Of a stretch of DNA of 64,000 nucleotides, positions 1 to 13,932 are shown one piece after another. Source of the DNA: Seison nebaliae. Its lineage: Eukaryota; Rotifera; Pararotatoria; Seisonacea; Seisonidae. Below the pieces are notes generated by a model. It was not told the DNA's origin and did not search any database. It worked only from the letters and a program-made list of their open reading frames with translations. The translations under genes were made by a program, and so were the position numbers. Where the stretch lies: contig JALJEE010002126.1 of assembly GCA_023231475.1 (NCBI GenBank), positions 1-64,000 on the forward strand, in the 5' to 3' direction. Position 1 is the first letter of the stretch. Each line of letters opens with the position of its first letter.

Positions 1-938
1 ATGTAGATAGAATGTACGTACAAATTCAGACGACCAATGTATAGGAATTTCGCGAAACACTTGTTTTTCAAATTCCAGACTTCAAAATTTTTGTACGTAA
101 AAAATACATTTTGTTCGTGTTCGTTTCCCCAGCACTAATGTATATATGTTAGTTGCATATTATTTAAGCTTCTTTTGTTTTGCTCGTCTTTGGGAAATTG
201 CTGTACATAAACTCTTCTCATTATTATCAATAATACAGAATACAGTTATAACGAAAAATAAAGTAGGAAAATTATGATTATCAATAAACAACGATAACTT
301 TTATCTGCTTAATGTGTTAGAAGAAAAACGTATACATTTAAATAGCTTTCCTAAAGCTCTTTCGAAGTATAAGAATTATTCTCATAATTTTCCAATAATG
401 AGCATAGATAATTAACCTTTAATTCTTTCTTTCATTTTAATGAGATCGTAAATAATTTGACTGTCCAAAAAAATTAGTAAATTTAATTAACGTTTCAAAA
501 TTTCAAACTAATTAATTAGTATACTGTATGTATTGAAGTAAACATTGAATATGACATATGTATTATATGTAATCAAACCGCTAAAATTGATAAAGGCCGA
601 AAACCGGTTTTTTTGGATTATCTGTAAAAAAAAATTGTTTTAGAAACGCTTTCCCCCTTATTTCCTCCCTAACGAAAATACGGTGACTTTTATGGTCTCG
701 CCATCTTCTTATCCACGGACTCTCTTAACATGTCCTAACACATGGAAATCATTACTTTCCCTCGATCTAGCATATAACCGAACGGTACATATGTTACTGG
801 AATGTGGCAAGTCTTTCAATAGAGCATTTATGTTCTATGTTAGTGGTGAAATCTTTGCCACTTCTCTAAGTGGAACGATACTAGAGAATACTTGATTCTG
901 TTGCTACTTCTAAACTTGTCATACCGTCTTTTTTTCAG

Positions 939-1169
939 TGTGAAAAATATGTTTCACCGCTAATTTTTTTTTGTGAATATTTTGGATTAACAACCCCAAA
1001 TTCCATAAATGACTTCCGAAATCTACTATCAAATTTTAACATATTATCTCATGTGCCTGATTTGTTACGTTCAAGAATAGATCAGATCAAATCATTTATT
1101 TCCGATGATTCAACTAGTGAGTTATCCTATTTTCTTCTTTATTTGCTCCGTGGGGATTTGGTGTTATAA
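939..1169 (+). pseudogene. Possible terminal exon or gene relic, unidentified
   Basis: A polypyrimidine tract ending in CAG at 936-938 is followed by an open frame of about 76 codons to a TAA at 1167-1169. The translation looks protein-like rather than random, with a hydrophobic stretch followed by a charged helix-like segment and the motif SYFLLYLLRGDL near its end. An open segment at about 683-895 could be an upstream exon (possible donor GTTAGT at 839). I do not recognise a family; a faint resemblance of the end to innexin C-termini is not strong enough to name it. It may be a real last exon, a decayed gene or chance. Confidence 0.2.
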
Positions 1170-3126
1170 ATTAAGGAAAAAAATAATAAACTACCTACGT
1201 AAAATTTTAAGAAAATTTAATGAAATTTTCCGCATTTTCTCCAGAAGTAACAAAACAATGTTCATAATATCTGAGGGAAAGAACGAAAATTTTCGTTTTT
1301 CTTCACAAAAGTTGAAACATAATCACCATATCATAATTTTTAATCTCATGCAAAAAAGGTATATAAATGCGTTAGACAGAAATGAATAAAATAATCAGTA
1401 AAAGTTATCATTATAAATGTAAGACCGTCTTATTTATGGTAGTTATTATAAGACCATAATTTTACATAAGCATTCTCATCCTTTAACATAAGAAATTGTT
1501 GTCTGAAGGAAAGTTAGCAGAAAGAAATAAAACTTAGAATTCATTAAATGACTGCTGCAATAATCACCATCTGATTTAGAGAAGCTTTAAGGAAAATCAT
1601 AAAAATTTAGAATTCGGATTACGCAGTTATATATCATTATATACCAATAATATAGTCGATTCGAACAAATGAATAATCACACATCTCTTATTTTTCATAC
1701 AAATAAACAATTTCGAACTTTATTTATTTATCATTACAGTTTATTACGTATAAGTGTTATACCCAAAATTAGAACAGATACAAAGAACAATGAATAAGGG
1801 GTGCATTGGTATTTTATGGTATTGGGAAAGCAGAGTATTTCTAGCCTTTACAAAATGAAATTAGTCGTTTATAGTAAATTATAAGTAAAACGGACTCTCA
1901 TCACGGCAAGTCGTAGTTGCCTTAATCTATTGTAATTAAGTTAGTTTCTCAGAAATAAACATGCGCAATAAGTCATTAATACCTTTCTCTCACGCTGTAA
2001 AATAACATATATAAACATATAAATCCCATATTTTCTTCGCTTATCAATTCTTACATTGGGTTTTTTGTTTTTCTATAATTTTTTTTTAAGAATAATTAAA
2101 TTATATTCTTTGGTTCCATCAGTTTGTTGTTCAATTTAATGATTATATGTTTTCCAAACGTCTCATGTCAATCCATTCCTTTCATCCAATTGTCTCATCT
2201 AGACGTTATTTTTTACAAAGAATGAATTGATTCATTTCCTCAATGAAAATGGATATGTTTCACATTCCTTTGGATTAATGCATATTTACATAATTAAATT
2301 ATAATCTCTATAATAAACTCATTTTCGTACATAATGAAACTGGTTAATAACTAGGTAATTTACGGGGATCGCCGACAATAACTTGCTCTTCCTAACTAAA
2401 TTCGAATTTAACATATAAGTTTAAAGATATCTAATATTATCATAGTTAATATGCTTTGACAATTTTAATGTGTTTACTTTTTCTCCTTTTCAACAACATG
2501 CCAATGACACCTTCCATGTTCACTGATTATTATCAGCAAGAATTAGTGCTTAAGCAATACGCTTTGATACATTTCAATTAAAGATAATATTCTCTTATCA
2601 ATCTGTTTTATCTAACCCATATCTACAAAGATACATTATGTATAATATCCACTAATATTTTGGAGAAATGAACGAAATGTATTTGGTATCATAAGATAAA
2701 TATGGTCATTCTTCTTCATAGGTTGACTACTCGAAACTTTCGATTTAGATTTGGACTAATTTCCATTTTTCAACTAACCAACAATACCACTGTAATTACT
2801 TTCTGAGAAACGATTCTCTAAAAACTTCTAAGGATATCGTGTAACTAACGAATCTATAAAATTTCGTCACTCTAAAATATTTACTAAAAATCGGTTACTA
2901 CATCGTCTATGTTAGTATATTTCAATAGGTTATCCTAAAAAAATTTAGAAACTAAATTTAATCAATTTTTGACTAAATGGAGAATTCCTCTCAAATTTAG
3001 TTAGATTTCGGATTCGTCACCTTCTTTATTTATAGTATATTATTTTTTATGTTATATACTTATAATAAAGTCTTTATTATATGCCAGTGAATTTTTTATT
3101 ATTAATTATTAAATTATTATCAAAAA

Positions 3127-3475
3127 TGTTTTTCTACTTTTTCTTCTTTATCAAGATGAGAATTTTAGATAAATAATTATAATAATTTTATGTTATTTCG
3201 GTAATTTATTATTATTATTATTTATTATCAAAATTCCCGTCGGGATAAATTAGAAAAAATATTTAAAAAATTCCGGTTCTCACCAACGTTGATCAAGTGG
3301 TGCAAGTCGATAAGAGTTTCTTGATTAATTGGAGAGGACGTGATCGGATCGTAGGAAAAAATAAAGTCCTTAAAATCGGGAAGGAGAATATCTCGTGGTA
3401 AATACTATGAGAAAAGATTGAGTGAACGTGGAAAGCATTAGTATACAATTGTAAGTAGTAAAAGAAGTGAGAGGA
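3127..3475 (+). repeat. Dispersed repeat, copy A of an inverted pair
   Basis: About 350 bp that recur in reverse complement at about 10395-10738. Shared blocks include AAAATTCCCGTCGGGATAAA, GATCAAGTGGTGCAAGTCGA, TTCTTGATTAATTGGAGA and GAGTGAACGTGGAAAGCATT. By eye the copies agree at roughly 85% with several small indels. Similarity fades near 3127 on the left and near 3475 on the right. There is no shared protein frame, so this is probably a short non-autonomous mobile element or a duplicated non-coding segment. Confidence 0.75.
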
Positions 3476-6400
3476 TTCGAAACTGAAATTTTCAATCAAT
3501 TTTCGAAGTATTATGAACATTTCGTCACTTATTTATTAAAAACTTTTGGACCAAAAGTTTTGGTACATGGTTTACTATTTACAAATGAATCATGTTTAAT
3601 TTTTTTCCTTCTTTTCTTGTATATCTTCTTTCGCCCAAGAAAGTGTGTTTAACACACACTGGGTAATATTCCACATCAAGGGTGGAAATATCGGTTTGTT
3701 TATAATTCCAATATACATTTAGTTGAAATAATCAAGTATTACATTAGTTTCCAAGAATTCTGTTATTCTTTAAAAACATCTTCCACTGGAATAAAAGATA
3801 AAAACATAACTTTTTTGATTTCAAAACTAAAATCTTTATTTCATAATATATTTAGTATAATATTTAGTTTTCATGAGTATCCACTGTATCGTCTGTAAGA
3901 TCACTGATACATAGAATTATCATCATTTGATCAGATCTCCAATAAACAGTGTGTTTTATTTTTATCACTAATATTTATTATATTTTTTCTGTCATAATGG
4001 GTGTTATTTTTTTTATTTTTATTTATTATATATTATATTATTTATTTATTTTATTAGTCTCCTATATTGAGTAAGTAAAATTTTGAAAGGTTGAATGAAG
4101 AATCGACTCATATACAAAAATGTGTTCTTAAATAAGTGACGAAATGCTCGAGATCTAAATAAGGTGACAATTTTACCTCAATTATAATACATCAAATTTA
4201 GCTTCTATATTTTTTCAGAGTGACAACATCACCAAAATTTTCTAAAATTGATGACTTAGAGACCGTTTTACGTGTGACGAAACCGCCAGTTTTTCCATAG
4301 GAATTCGAAGACCATGCACAAAAGTAAGTAAGAGCTGTATGCGAATTATAAACATAATTCCGGTCTTCGAATTATCGATTTTATGTTATGAAATAAGCTG
4401 TTAATAGCTTATATTCTAAGTTGCCGGGAAATTTCCTGGGAATAATCATATGTCATATTTGTGTGCGACCATTAATCTTATATCATTCGAATAAGAGAAA
4501 ACAAGAAGAAGATACGAGTTTTTAATCTTCCAATATAATTCTTCGAAAATAATACTTATTTCTTAAATTATTCAATTATTGATAATTAATTCCAATATGT
4601 GAAATTAATCCAATAAATAGTCGAGATGTACATAAGATTCATATCAACGTGAGTGAGATAAAATGAATAATATAAAGTGGAAAGATGAGGATCATTTTAA
4701 TTAAATATAACGTAAGCAATCTTCAATTATTTCCATAGCACCAATTTGGAAATTAGAATTGATTTGTAATCGAAATTCATTATCATTTCTGTGATTACAA
4801 TCAATTGAATATCAATTTACATTTTATCTGATAAATTGCACACATTTCTTCGTTATAATCTAAAGTCCAAAGTTATTTCATTTCCATGAAAATTTTTCTC
4901 ACAGGAATTACGCTCCATAAGTTTGAGCAGGAAATTTTCAACGAAAAGAGTTATGGAACATATGAAAGATTATATACTGAATAGAAATATGATAAAAAAA
5001 ACAAAAATATGAAACGTTAAAAGTACGAACAATAATTCGAACAATCGAAGTCATTAAATTGCAATAATTTGACTGAACAGTTAAACTTGTTAAATAACAA
5101 TAATTTGTTATTGATATGAGTGTTAAACCATATCGTTTACGAAATGTAAAATTAGGAAAATTCTTATGTAATTAAAGTCAAATGCACTCGACAAGTCAGG
5201 AGTTCCTGTAACAACTTTCAAAAAATAAACAAATAAACATAATTCATCAAGTGGTTTTGAAGGAGAAATTTCATTACAAATTATCCAGGTTTTCACCTGA
5301 GGAGAAACACGATAATACTCAATAATATTACTACATATATTACTCTATCAATTTCAAGCGGCTAAATTTCTTATTCTTCACCTGCACAATTAACCAAGAG
5401 TTATTCTTGAAATTAATATGTTTTTAGTAATTTCTTTTTCTTAAATGGCCTGGAGAAGAGATTGAGATAAAACTGATCGTTTCTAATGAAATAATTCTTA
5501 CGATTTTCATTCGTTTCTTCTTGTCGAACAAGGTTTGTCCAATGTCTCATTTAAAAGCATTCTTTCTTATTTCAAAATTTTTCTTATTAAAAAGTTCTAT
5601 TTGAGAAAAGAAATAAGTGAAGGAAAGTTATGATGGACTATTTGTCGAAATGAAAGAGAACGAAGTAAGAATATTTTGTATTCTGAAAAACATTTACCGA
5701 TTTAACAATGACATTGGTGAGCAATACTATAAAAAGCTTCTTCTTAGGTGTACGTTCGTGATCCTGTTTAGGAAAAATGTATACGAAGATTGAAAAGAGG
5801 GGGATAAATTGATATTTCTTATGAATGATCTTAAATTGACACGGAAATCTTAAGGGTTTTATGAAAAGGAAACTTTATTTCTTTATTTCGATTTTACCAT
5901 TCTATACGTTATGGTCAAGGAGAAATAACGAATGAAACAAGAATAAAGTTAGAATGAAAAGTTGAAAGTCATCAACATAAATGTAATGTATTATGAAAAA
6001 TAAACGCCTAGATTCATCGAAAGTGTACTGTTATTAATCAGGTTTTATTGAAACATTTGAACATATTTAAAAAAATTTATGGAATATTAATAATACGGAA
6101 AACGAAAAAAGTTCCAAAAGGTGATAATATAATAATTATAGAAGTATGACCTATATTATAATGGTTGTTTAACGCAAAATGTCCTTATAATTGGACAGAT
6201 TCAGTTGTTATGTGAATTCAATGCAATTGTCATCAGTCTTCTAATGTCCACTTCTAGCCAGTTCCAGAGGAACGATACATTGTTGGACGATTTGATAGCG
6301 ATAAAACCATTTATGCCATAGTTTTTATTACGTTGTTCCTAATACGATATTTCGTTTTGTTTAACGAATACGATGTTTTACTTACAATATATTTCAAATT

Positions 6401-9400
6401 AAATGTTTTTCTTAAACTTCATCAATACACCTGAATTACAATAAATGCTTGAGAAAATGCAATTTCTCTTAATCAGATATTCCCTTCCAGAATCACATCA
6501 GAATGCAGTATTTAATTCTGACAAAATTACGTTTAAATTGCTCGAAAGAATAATTGTAGAATATGAAGGTATGTCACTCTACTAATCTCAATGTCAAACT
6601 AGGTACGTATACCTAATTAGAGTACAGAACATATTTATTCAATCATAATACGGATATTTTATTTCCTCGACAATTTTCAATTTTCGGAATATTCACTTTT
6701 AGAAACCTAAAAATTTTTTGGTTTATATTTGCATTATCTATTATATTTTCAGTTCTCATTTTCTTCCCACCATTTGTAAGTTAAATTTCGTCATTCTACC
6801 TACTTGTCTAGTCTTCATAAAACGCATATATGAGTTTCACTGTGTAACCTATTCAATTCAGTTTCTCCTAATATCATAAAGAATATTCTAATCTATTATC
6901 CGTCCGATGTATCTAATGAATTTACCTTGTGTAAGTAATGTCTAACAACGAAATGACTTGTTGAAAACATACAGTTTGTATGCAATGCGCTTTATATAAA
7001 TTAATTAGCTCAATATCTCACAATAAATCGTTTATCATGAAAATTGAGCAATTGATTATAGGAATTCCTCACCAATTAAGTTTAATGTATGCCTACTTCT
7101 CCTTTGTTTTATATGCCTTAATATGATAATAAAACTTCTCTTTTTCGTTTAGAGGAAATCTTCATACAATCGTCATAATATAGGCGAAAAATAATTCCAT
7201 TAATTAAATTAATTGTCGGACAATTATATCATATAAAAAGACGAAAGTTCACATACCTTGGATTAGTTTCGACTAATAATTTTCCTCCACGACATTTCTC
7301 TCATCACTCTCATCATCGTCAACTTTTTCAGTTTTCGAGAATGAAAGTTGAAATGTCCTATTGCAATAGAGTCCATGGTAAACTTGACAAACAAGGAATT
7401 TAACTCGATATGATATTTAAACATATTTTGTTAATATTATGTTCTTATGAAAAATTAGACAGTTGTCCACATCATCACTTTGTCACCCTTTAATTTATAA
7501 AAAAGGACATTTTGTCTGTCTCTTTCGTTCATTTCGGTGCCACCTAAAGTTCTAATTTTCTTGGACCATCCTTTTCAACAGAATTTTTTATTTTGTCAGT
7601 CTTCTTCAAATTTGGCGATATAAGATTATATCTCATTTATAGAATGCAATTTAGATAGATGAGAATGAAAATAATATTTTCGTAAGAAAACTTTCTCCAT
7701 TATGTCATAATATATGGTAAGTTACATAGATACATATGGAGGTTGGAGGAGATAGTTGAATCCCTAAATTAGTAAAGTAAGGTAAATGATATAAGTAACT
7801 TAAAATGATACAATGGTTACATGTCATACTAACAGGATATATTAGGTTCAATGGTTTAAATGAATAGTTATGAGAAAATGAGAAAACTGTAAGTAAAAAC
7901 ATTGAATAATTTAGGAATGAATAATTCACAGCCCAATAATTCATTTGTCGATTTGTCGAATAGCATAAATAAACTGCGACTTTTTTGAATTGGTTTCAAC
8001 CATTCTAACTTTTCAACTTCTCAATATAAAAAACAACTTATACTAGGTAACGACCTGGCACTTCATATTTGCCTTTCAGGAAGTTGAAATATTATACTTC
8101 TCAAAGAATGAATAATCTAAGTTGACTCAAATTAATCCTAAAGACCAGAGGCCAATTAAGTTTTCGATAAAGTTTACGCTCATTAAATGGTTTATGTGCA
8201 TAAGAAGAATTCGTAACTAAAACTTAAATTCCGATAATAAACATAATATTTCCTTCAACAATTTCTCTCTAAAACTTATCCACATCAAACGAGGACAATT
8301 AATTGGATTGAATATAAGAAAATGAATTAAGAATATTAAATCATTGTAGATTAATCATATTCAACAACCTTTAAAGAGTGCCCATGTTAACTTATAATGA
8401 CAGTATATATAATACAGTATTGTAACCCGTATATTTCGTTGAACTAACTCCATTTTAAAAAATTGGAAAGAATTAAAGATCCAGTCAAGGATGTAATAAT
8501 TACAGGAGAAAAACGGTCTATCAACATAATTGATTGCCATTCCGTAAATTGAACATAGAAATTAATCAGCAATATTTCCATAATAAGAGGAACCGAGTTT
8601 CGATGAGAAGAAGCTTCTCACATATTTCTTTCATTTTTTCCAAACGAAATCTGCTAGTGAAAGAGAAGATCCTTGAACATTATTGGCGATGATAAAAGGA
8701 GAAAATTAATCCAAATAAATGGACGATGGGGAAAGTTGAAGAGAATCGTTATCTGTGTTTGACTTATGAAGAATTTGTAGAAAAATTAAGCGAAGGTAAT
8801 TGGTTTGAAATAACCAAACACAATTAGAAAGAAACTAATTCATTCGGAAGATGTTCGCTTGATAATCTTTCATTAGCACAATAAACTTCTTGTAGGATTT
8901 GGAGGACTTTCACTTTGGTATACTAGTGACCACTCGAGTAGCGAGTAAAAGAGAATATAGCACTCATATGCCAGAATGAGTTGATAAGAATAATAGAAAA
9001 TATTCCTGCAATACTTTTTGATTTTTATCTAATTTCTTATTTGTAAATTGAGTCGAAGGAAGAAAAGAAAATCGGGATGTTATTCCTGGATATTGTTAAA
9101 CATTTTAATCAAAGCTCTTCCTTTCCCATTTTATATGTTGGTCTCCTAATGTCGAGTTCATAGTATGGAATTAGGACTAAAATTTTTATTCGAAATCTAT
9201 CTATACTAGACAAGTTTAAACCTCCCACAATTATATTTATGAGGATTCCTTATAAAATTTCCGTCATCTATCAGGAAACAATTTAGACTTATTTCTTTTA
9301 ATTATTGATGATACGTTTTTTGATATCAATGATTAATGTTCGATTTGTAATTCATTTATGAACATCTAATAAATTATGATTTATTTATTCTAAAGACATC

Positions 9401-10394
9401 TTTCCCATTATTCCATTCCTAATGAAAGATTACTTTCTAACGAACAGAGGCCTCTCTTCAGGATGTTCATAGGGGAAAATCGAGCATCAGTAAATTATCC
9501 ATCGGACAAATGATCTGTGTGAATAATGTTCAAAGAACCGATAGGCACTGATATGAGTAGTTTAATTTTCCTCGACATTATCTCAAATATGATCCTTCCT
9601 TTATTAACCAAAAATTCCTGAAATAAATCGTATTCTAAAATGCACAATACCGATCTTGTAACATTATTTCTTACGGCTTAAGATATATGAGTGGAAGTTT
9701 AATTTATTTTAAATTTTGTGCAATTCCGTCATCCATAATTTTCTTATTGAAAATTTTTCGATTTCGACTCCTTACAAATGCTCACTTGAACTGATGCTGT
9801 AGTTTAAACTAATTTGGCCAATTTGTCAACCTTTTAACAACCTTCTCTTCAGCAATTGTTCAAAATAAATTGAAGTTTTTTTCATCAGTCAAAGTTATAT
9901 ATATTACAAACTAGAGGAAATTCGACTAGCGGTAAAAACTCTGACAGTATATGAGATATTTCGGAAAAGAGAAACAATATTAACCATCCATTTGATCTAA
10001 CGTTTAAAGTAGGAAAAATGTTTGGAAGTCTTTTTTTCTAATCGCTTAAGTTGAAGTTTATGGGGGTACTTAATTGATGTCATACAGATCAATTTATTTT
10101 AAATTCTTATAACTTCTGTGATATTTCTCTAACAACATTGTAATGAAAAATAGTTTTTTAAATGAGAATGTTCCAATACATTTAGTCTAAGTATTCCAAC
10201 ACTTATTCTTTGTATAAAATTGTATAGGAATTTACCTATCACTATAAAAATATTTTTCGATGACGAAGTGCCCAAATATTAAAAATTTTTTTATTAACCA
10301 GCGACGAAATGACTAAAATGAGTCCAAAAGGAGGATGAAGTCAAAATATCTGATAGTATTAGTACAATTATAAGAGTAATAAATCAACCAAATT

Positions 10395-10738
10395 TGTTTA
10401 ATTCTTTCAACTTCTTTTACTCCTTATACTAATGCTTTCCACGTTCACTCAATCTTTTCTCATACTATTTACGATTTACCATGAAATATTCTCCTTCCCG
10501 ATTTTAAGGACTTCATTTTTTCCTATGACCCGAGATCACATCTTCTCCAATTAATCAAGAAAGTCTTATCGACTTGCACCACTTGATCGACGTTGCTGAG
10601 AACCGAAATTCTTTTAATATTTTTTCTCATTTATCCCGACGGGAATTTTGATAATAAGTCACCGAAATAACATAAAATTATAATACATTATTTATTTAAA
10701 ATTCCCATCTTGATAAAGAAGAAAAAGTAGAAAAAAAA
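10395..10738 (-). repeat. Dispersed repeat, copy B of an inverted pair
   Basis: Reverse-complement partner of the copy at 3127-3475, about 6.9 kb away. The order of shared blocks is fully collinear once inverted, and both copies end at about the same places, so they descend from one unit. Indels (for example a few extra bases before the block TAGTATGAGAAAAGATTGAG) and substitutions show that the copies are not recent. The two could be members of one repeat family or the ends of a larger inverted element. Confidence 0.75.
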
Positions 10739-13090
10739 AATTTATGAGAAGAAAAAATGAAAATGAGTGACAAAACGACCATTTCTAAGGTGGCGGGATA
10801 ACCAATTTTAAATTAAAAAAATGATTGGAGACGAAATCATTGCCTATCTTATTTTATCCGAGATCTTTTCCGTCCGTTCTTAGACGATGGAACAGTATGA
10901 GATCAGTTATGTGATAGTGATATTATTCCAATAATATATCATTACTATAGAAGAAAAATGGTGACATGAACATGTCTAGAAATTAATGTCAAACAATTGC
11001 CTGACACAATTATTAATAAGTAAAAATAATGAGAATAATATGGCACTTTATGGAATCTGTAAATAAGTCTATATATTAAAAGATGAGGAAACTGCTCATT
11101 AAACAAGATCGGTGAAGTTACGACTAATTAATAAGATTAATGAAAAATATCTTATATATCGTCCTTTTAAATTTATTTCTAATACGATTTCTTTTAAATT
11201 TACTCCGTGAGAAGTTGCTGGGGAAAAAATTAAAAAATAATTCATTTACCATTTCGATAATCAATTCAAATCTATTAACTGATAGTAATTCTGGGGGAAT
11301 TGGAATGATTAATGAAAAGTCTGAAAATCGACGAAGGAATCATTGAAATAGTTAAGTCAAATGATTTATGGACGAGACGTAGATGTTGTAAGAATAAAAA
11401 TATTCTAATGATCAAATCGACTTGTTAGAAGATTGTTCTTCGAAAATTTATAGTCCATATTTAATCATAAGAAAATTGGTAATTTGTGGGAAATTGATGG
11501 AAATACCTTAATGACCAAAAATAAGAATATTATTATCGAAGGGAAGAGTAGACATGATTTTGGAGATTTGTTTTCACAAATTTCTTCTATGATGACTAAA
11601 ATGAATTTGTCAGGTTGGATGATTAGTATTGGGCAACTGTCGCAATAAATCTGAAAGAATTTTAGGAAGACTGAACTCTCGAGAATATTCTTCGGAAGAA
11701 AAAAGAAACTACATTTATTAGCAAACTACGTCAACGACTATAAAAGTTCCATCATCAGTCGATCAATGGAACTACCGTCGAGTTAAACACTATAAATAAA
11801 TTATTAGTTTTGTCCATAATTATTAATGAGATTGAAATTATATGATGGTATTACCTCCGAAAAACGAATCGGGTATCCGCCTTATCTAAACATATTCTAA
11901 TAATTCAGAGCAATGTTCAATTTAATGATATTTATCAAATCGAAATTCTTCCCTCCAACAATTGTCTCAACTTTGTTTTTTTTCTGCATAATCATCATTT
12001 ACTCATTATGGGGTTGACGATTCTAAGGTATTCTCCAAAATCTGTGAAAAAGCGATTTTATTCTTTTCTTTTCTTTTCTTTCCATTTCATATTCATTCGG
12101 AAATGAATAATTCATTCCATTTCTCTTTAAATTGCAACAAAACGGTTCAAACGAAACATCTTCTATCTTCACATTTGACAATTTGCTCCTCATAAAACTT
12201 CTGAAAATTTAATTAAATGTTTCATTTATTTTCCAAATTAAAACTATAATATTTAATAAATATTATTTATTCTCTTTTAATTGAGTATTCAGAAGTGGAA
12301 AAAATTCAGATTATATATAAATATAAAATTAAAATTTGAAACATTTCACAAAACTCTGATAAAAGTCATTCTTATTTTATTTCTTCTTTCCAACAATTTT
12401 CCTACAATTTCTATTTATTACTGTGTTTATTAATAACTGATTAATTATTAAATTTAAACTATTATCACATGAGAGTAGATTGAACAATTTACTAAAGAAG
12501 ATGAAAAATAGTTAAAATTTTTCATTTCTTGCGTTAATAAAATTACTCGAAATACAAATTTATTCTATTCTCACTATTCTATTGTCAGTAAGAGATATCA
12601 TAAACGTTGTATACTTTCCTCTCTCTCTCTCGATCGGTTACCATCAGGTCTTGTACGTCGTGTTCATTTTCCTCGATGATTTTATTAGATGAATTGTTGC
12701 TTCTCGATTATCTTGTCTTGTTATCTTTGACGAACTTATTCTTCTTCGATGAATCCGATGAATTCCACACGTTCACATTGTTCACATTGTTCATTGAACA
12801 AGCGAACTCACAAAATTTAAAAATAATCAAAAGGAAATTATCTATTATAGAATACGTAACATTCTTTCTCGCCACAAGTAATAACTATTAAATTTAAAAT
12901 GTTAAATAAATTTCAAAATTTTCAATGTCTCAATAAATTATTTTTTTTGCCTTTTCTGTTCGATGTGAGATGCAGATTTATCTGTAATTGGAAAATGCAA
13001 AAAATATGTGACGTATTTATAATGAATGGGAAGAATGGGAAATGAAATGAATTAGATAAATTAGATAATAATTGTATTTGACTAGGTATT

Positions 13091-13932
13091 ATGAATGATC
13101 GAACAAGAGGCCGAATTTTGTTGAAAGTCGGATTTCTTGGCAATTCCGGGTGAGTATCCCTAAGAGATCATTCTTTAAACAGTTTCATTTCGTTCGATTA
13201 TTCAGAGTTGGAAAAACGGCGATTATCAATCAATTTGTTTTTGGAAGATTTTTAGGTAATTGGCCTCCTACAGTAAATGTCGATTGTTGTGAAGTTACAA
13301 AGATTATAAATGGATTTGAAGTCTTTTTGGAGGTTAGTCTTGTAACGATTTGTTTTAATGATGAATTATTGAATACTCGATGAAGTTATGGGATACAGCG
13401 GGAATGGAAAGATTTTCGAGCTTGATCCGTAATTATCTGCGCTTGATGAACTGGTGTATTCTGGTATGTGATTTGAATGATTGGTATTCTGTAACGGTTT
13501 TCCAATGAATTTGTAGAGTTGAATATAAAAAAATTTCTTCGTTTAAAACAGCAATTACAGGCTTGGAAAGATTTTTTTGAAGATTCTTGTACAAATGCGT
13601 CCTATCAATTTGTAGTTCTGGCGAATAAACATGATAACGTAGTGAATCGGGTTAAGAATAATTTTTTTACCTATTTCAATAAATCTTGTCTTCAGGAAAC
13701 AGTGACTGCAAATCGAACTATACTACAAAAATGGTGTCGAAGTAATGCTATCGTACTATTTGAAACTAGTGCGAAAGAAAACTTTAACATTGATACAGCT
13801 TTCACGTATCTCATGAAAGAATCATGTTCTGACAAAAGGTTATGTCACAAAAAACAAGGTAAACAAACTGGCCGACAATGTTTATTCTGTCGATTGGGGC
13901 TTCAAGATGAATCGGGCGGTTGTTGTAAATGA
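13091..13932 (+). CDS. Divergent Rab7-like small GTPase
   Basis: Five exons: 13091-13149, 13206-13332, 13386-13496, 13552-13638, 13696-13932 (206 residues). G-motifs are recognisable: P-loop GNSGVGKT (first intron inside it), switch I Thr in PPTVNVD, switch II WDTAGMERF, NKHD in ANKHDN, and ETSAKE. Exon lengths 127, 111 and the phases of all four introns match those of the canonical Rab7 gene at 38.5 kb, so it is an old duplicate of Rab7. The usually invariant catalytic Gln of DTAGQE is Met here, which in small GTPases lowers intrinsic hydrolysis (family knowledge), so a GTP-locked or GAP-resistant protein is inferred. The C-terminus is Cys-rich and ends GGCCK, which could still be geranylgeranylated although the final Lys is unusual. 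The third intron (donor GTTTTC at 13497) is the least certain. Either a fast-evolving functional paralogue or an early pseudogene; intact frame favours the former. Confidence 0.8.

Larger units (their letters stand above)
1..12600. other. Gene-poor AT-rich region
   Basis: No convincing gene is visible over this stretch. Open frames are short (under 100 codons), lack family motifs and are interrupted as random AT-rich sequence would be. Apart from a possible terminal exon near 0.94-1.17 kb and an inverted pair of ~350-bp repeats, I see no tRNA, rRNA, satellite or complete transposon. Long introns or regulatory DNA of a gene lying to the left cannot be excluded. The contrast with the right-hand 50 kb, which is densely packed, is marked. 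Confidence 0.7.

Noticed and set aside
683-895. Open frame with ECGKSFNRAF, which looks like a C2H2 zinc-finger fragment
   Set aside because: Only one half of a finger, no paired His, no neighbouring fingers; the match is chance.
3293-3652. Short frames on both strands overlapping repeat copy A
   Set aside because: Not conserved as protein in copy B, where indels break them.
11140-11346. 68-codon frame with a hydrophobic start
   Set aside because: Single short frame in AT-rich DNA without motif, splice context or neighbour; treated as random.
12607-12891. 94-codon frame rich in Leu/Ser
   Set aside because: Composition follows from CTCT/TTC-rich DNA; no recognisable domain and no start context.
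13464-13516. Alternative 53-nt intron (GTATGTG donor) in the Rab7-like gene
   Set aside because: It would remove VCDLND, which aligns with the conserved VYD segment of Rab7; the 13497-13551 intron reproduces the Rab7 exon structure exactly.
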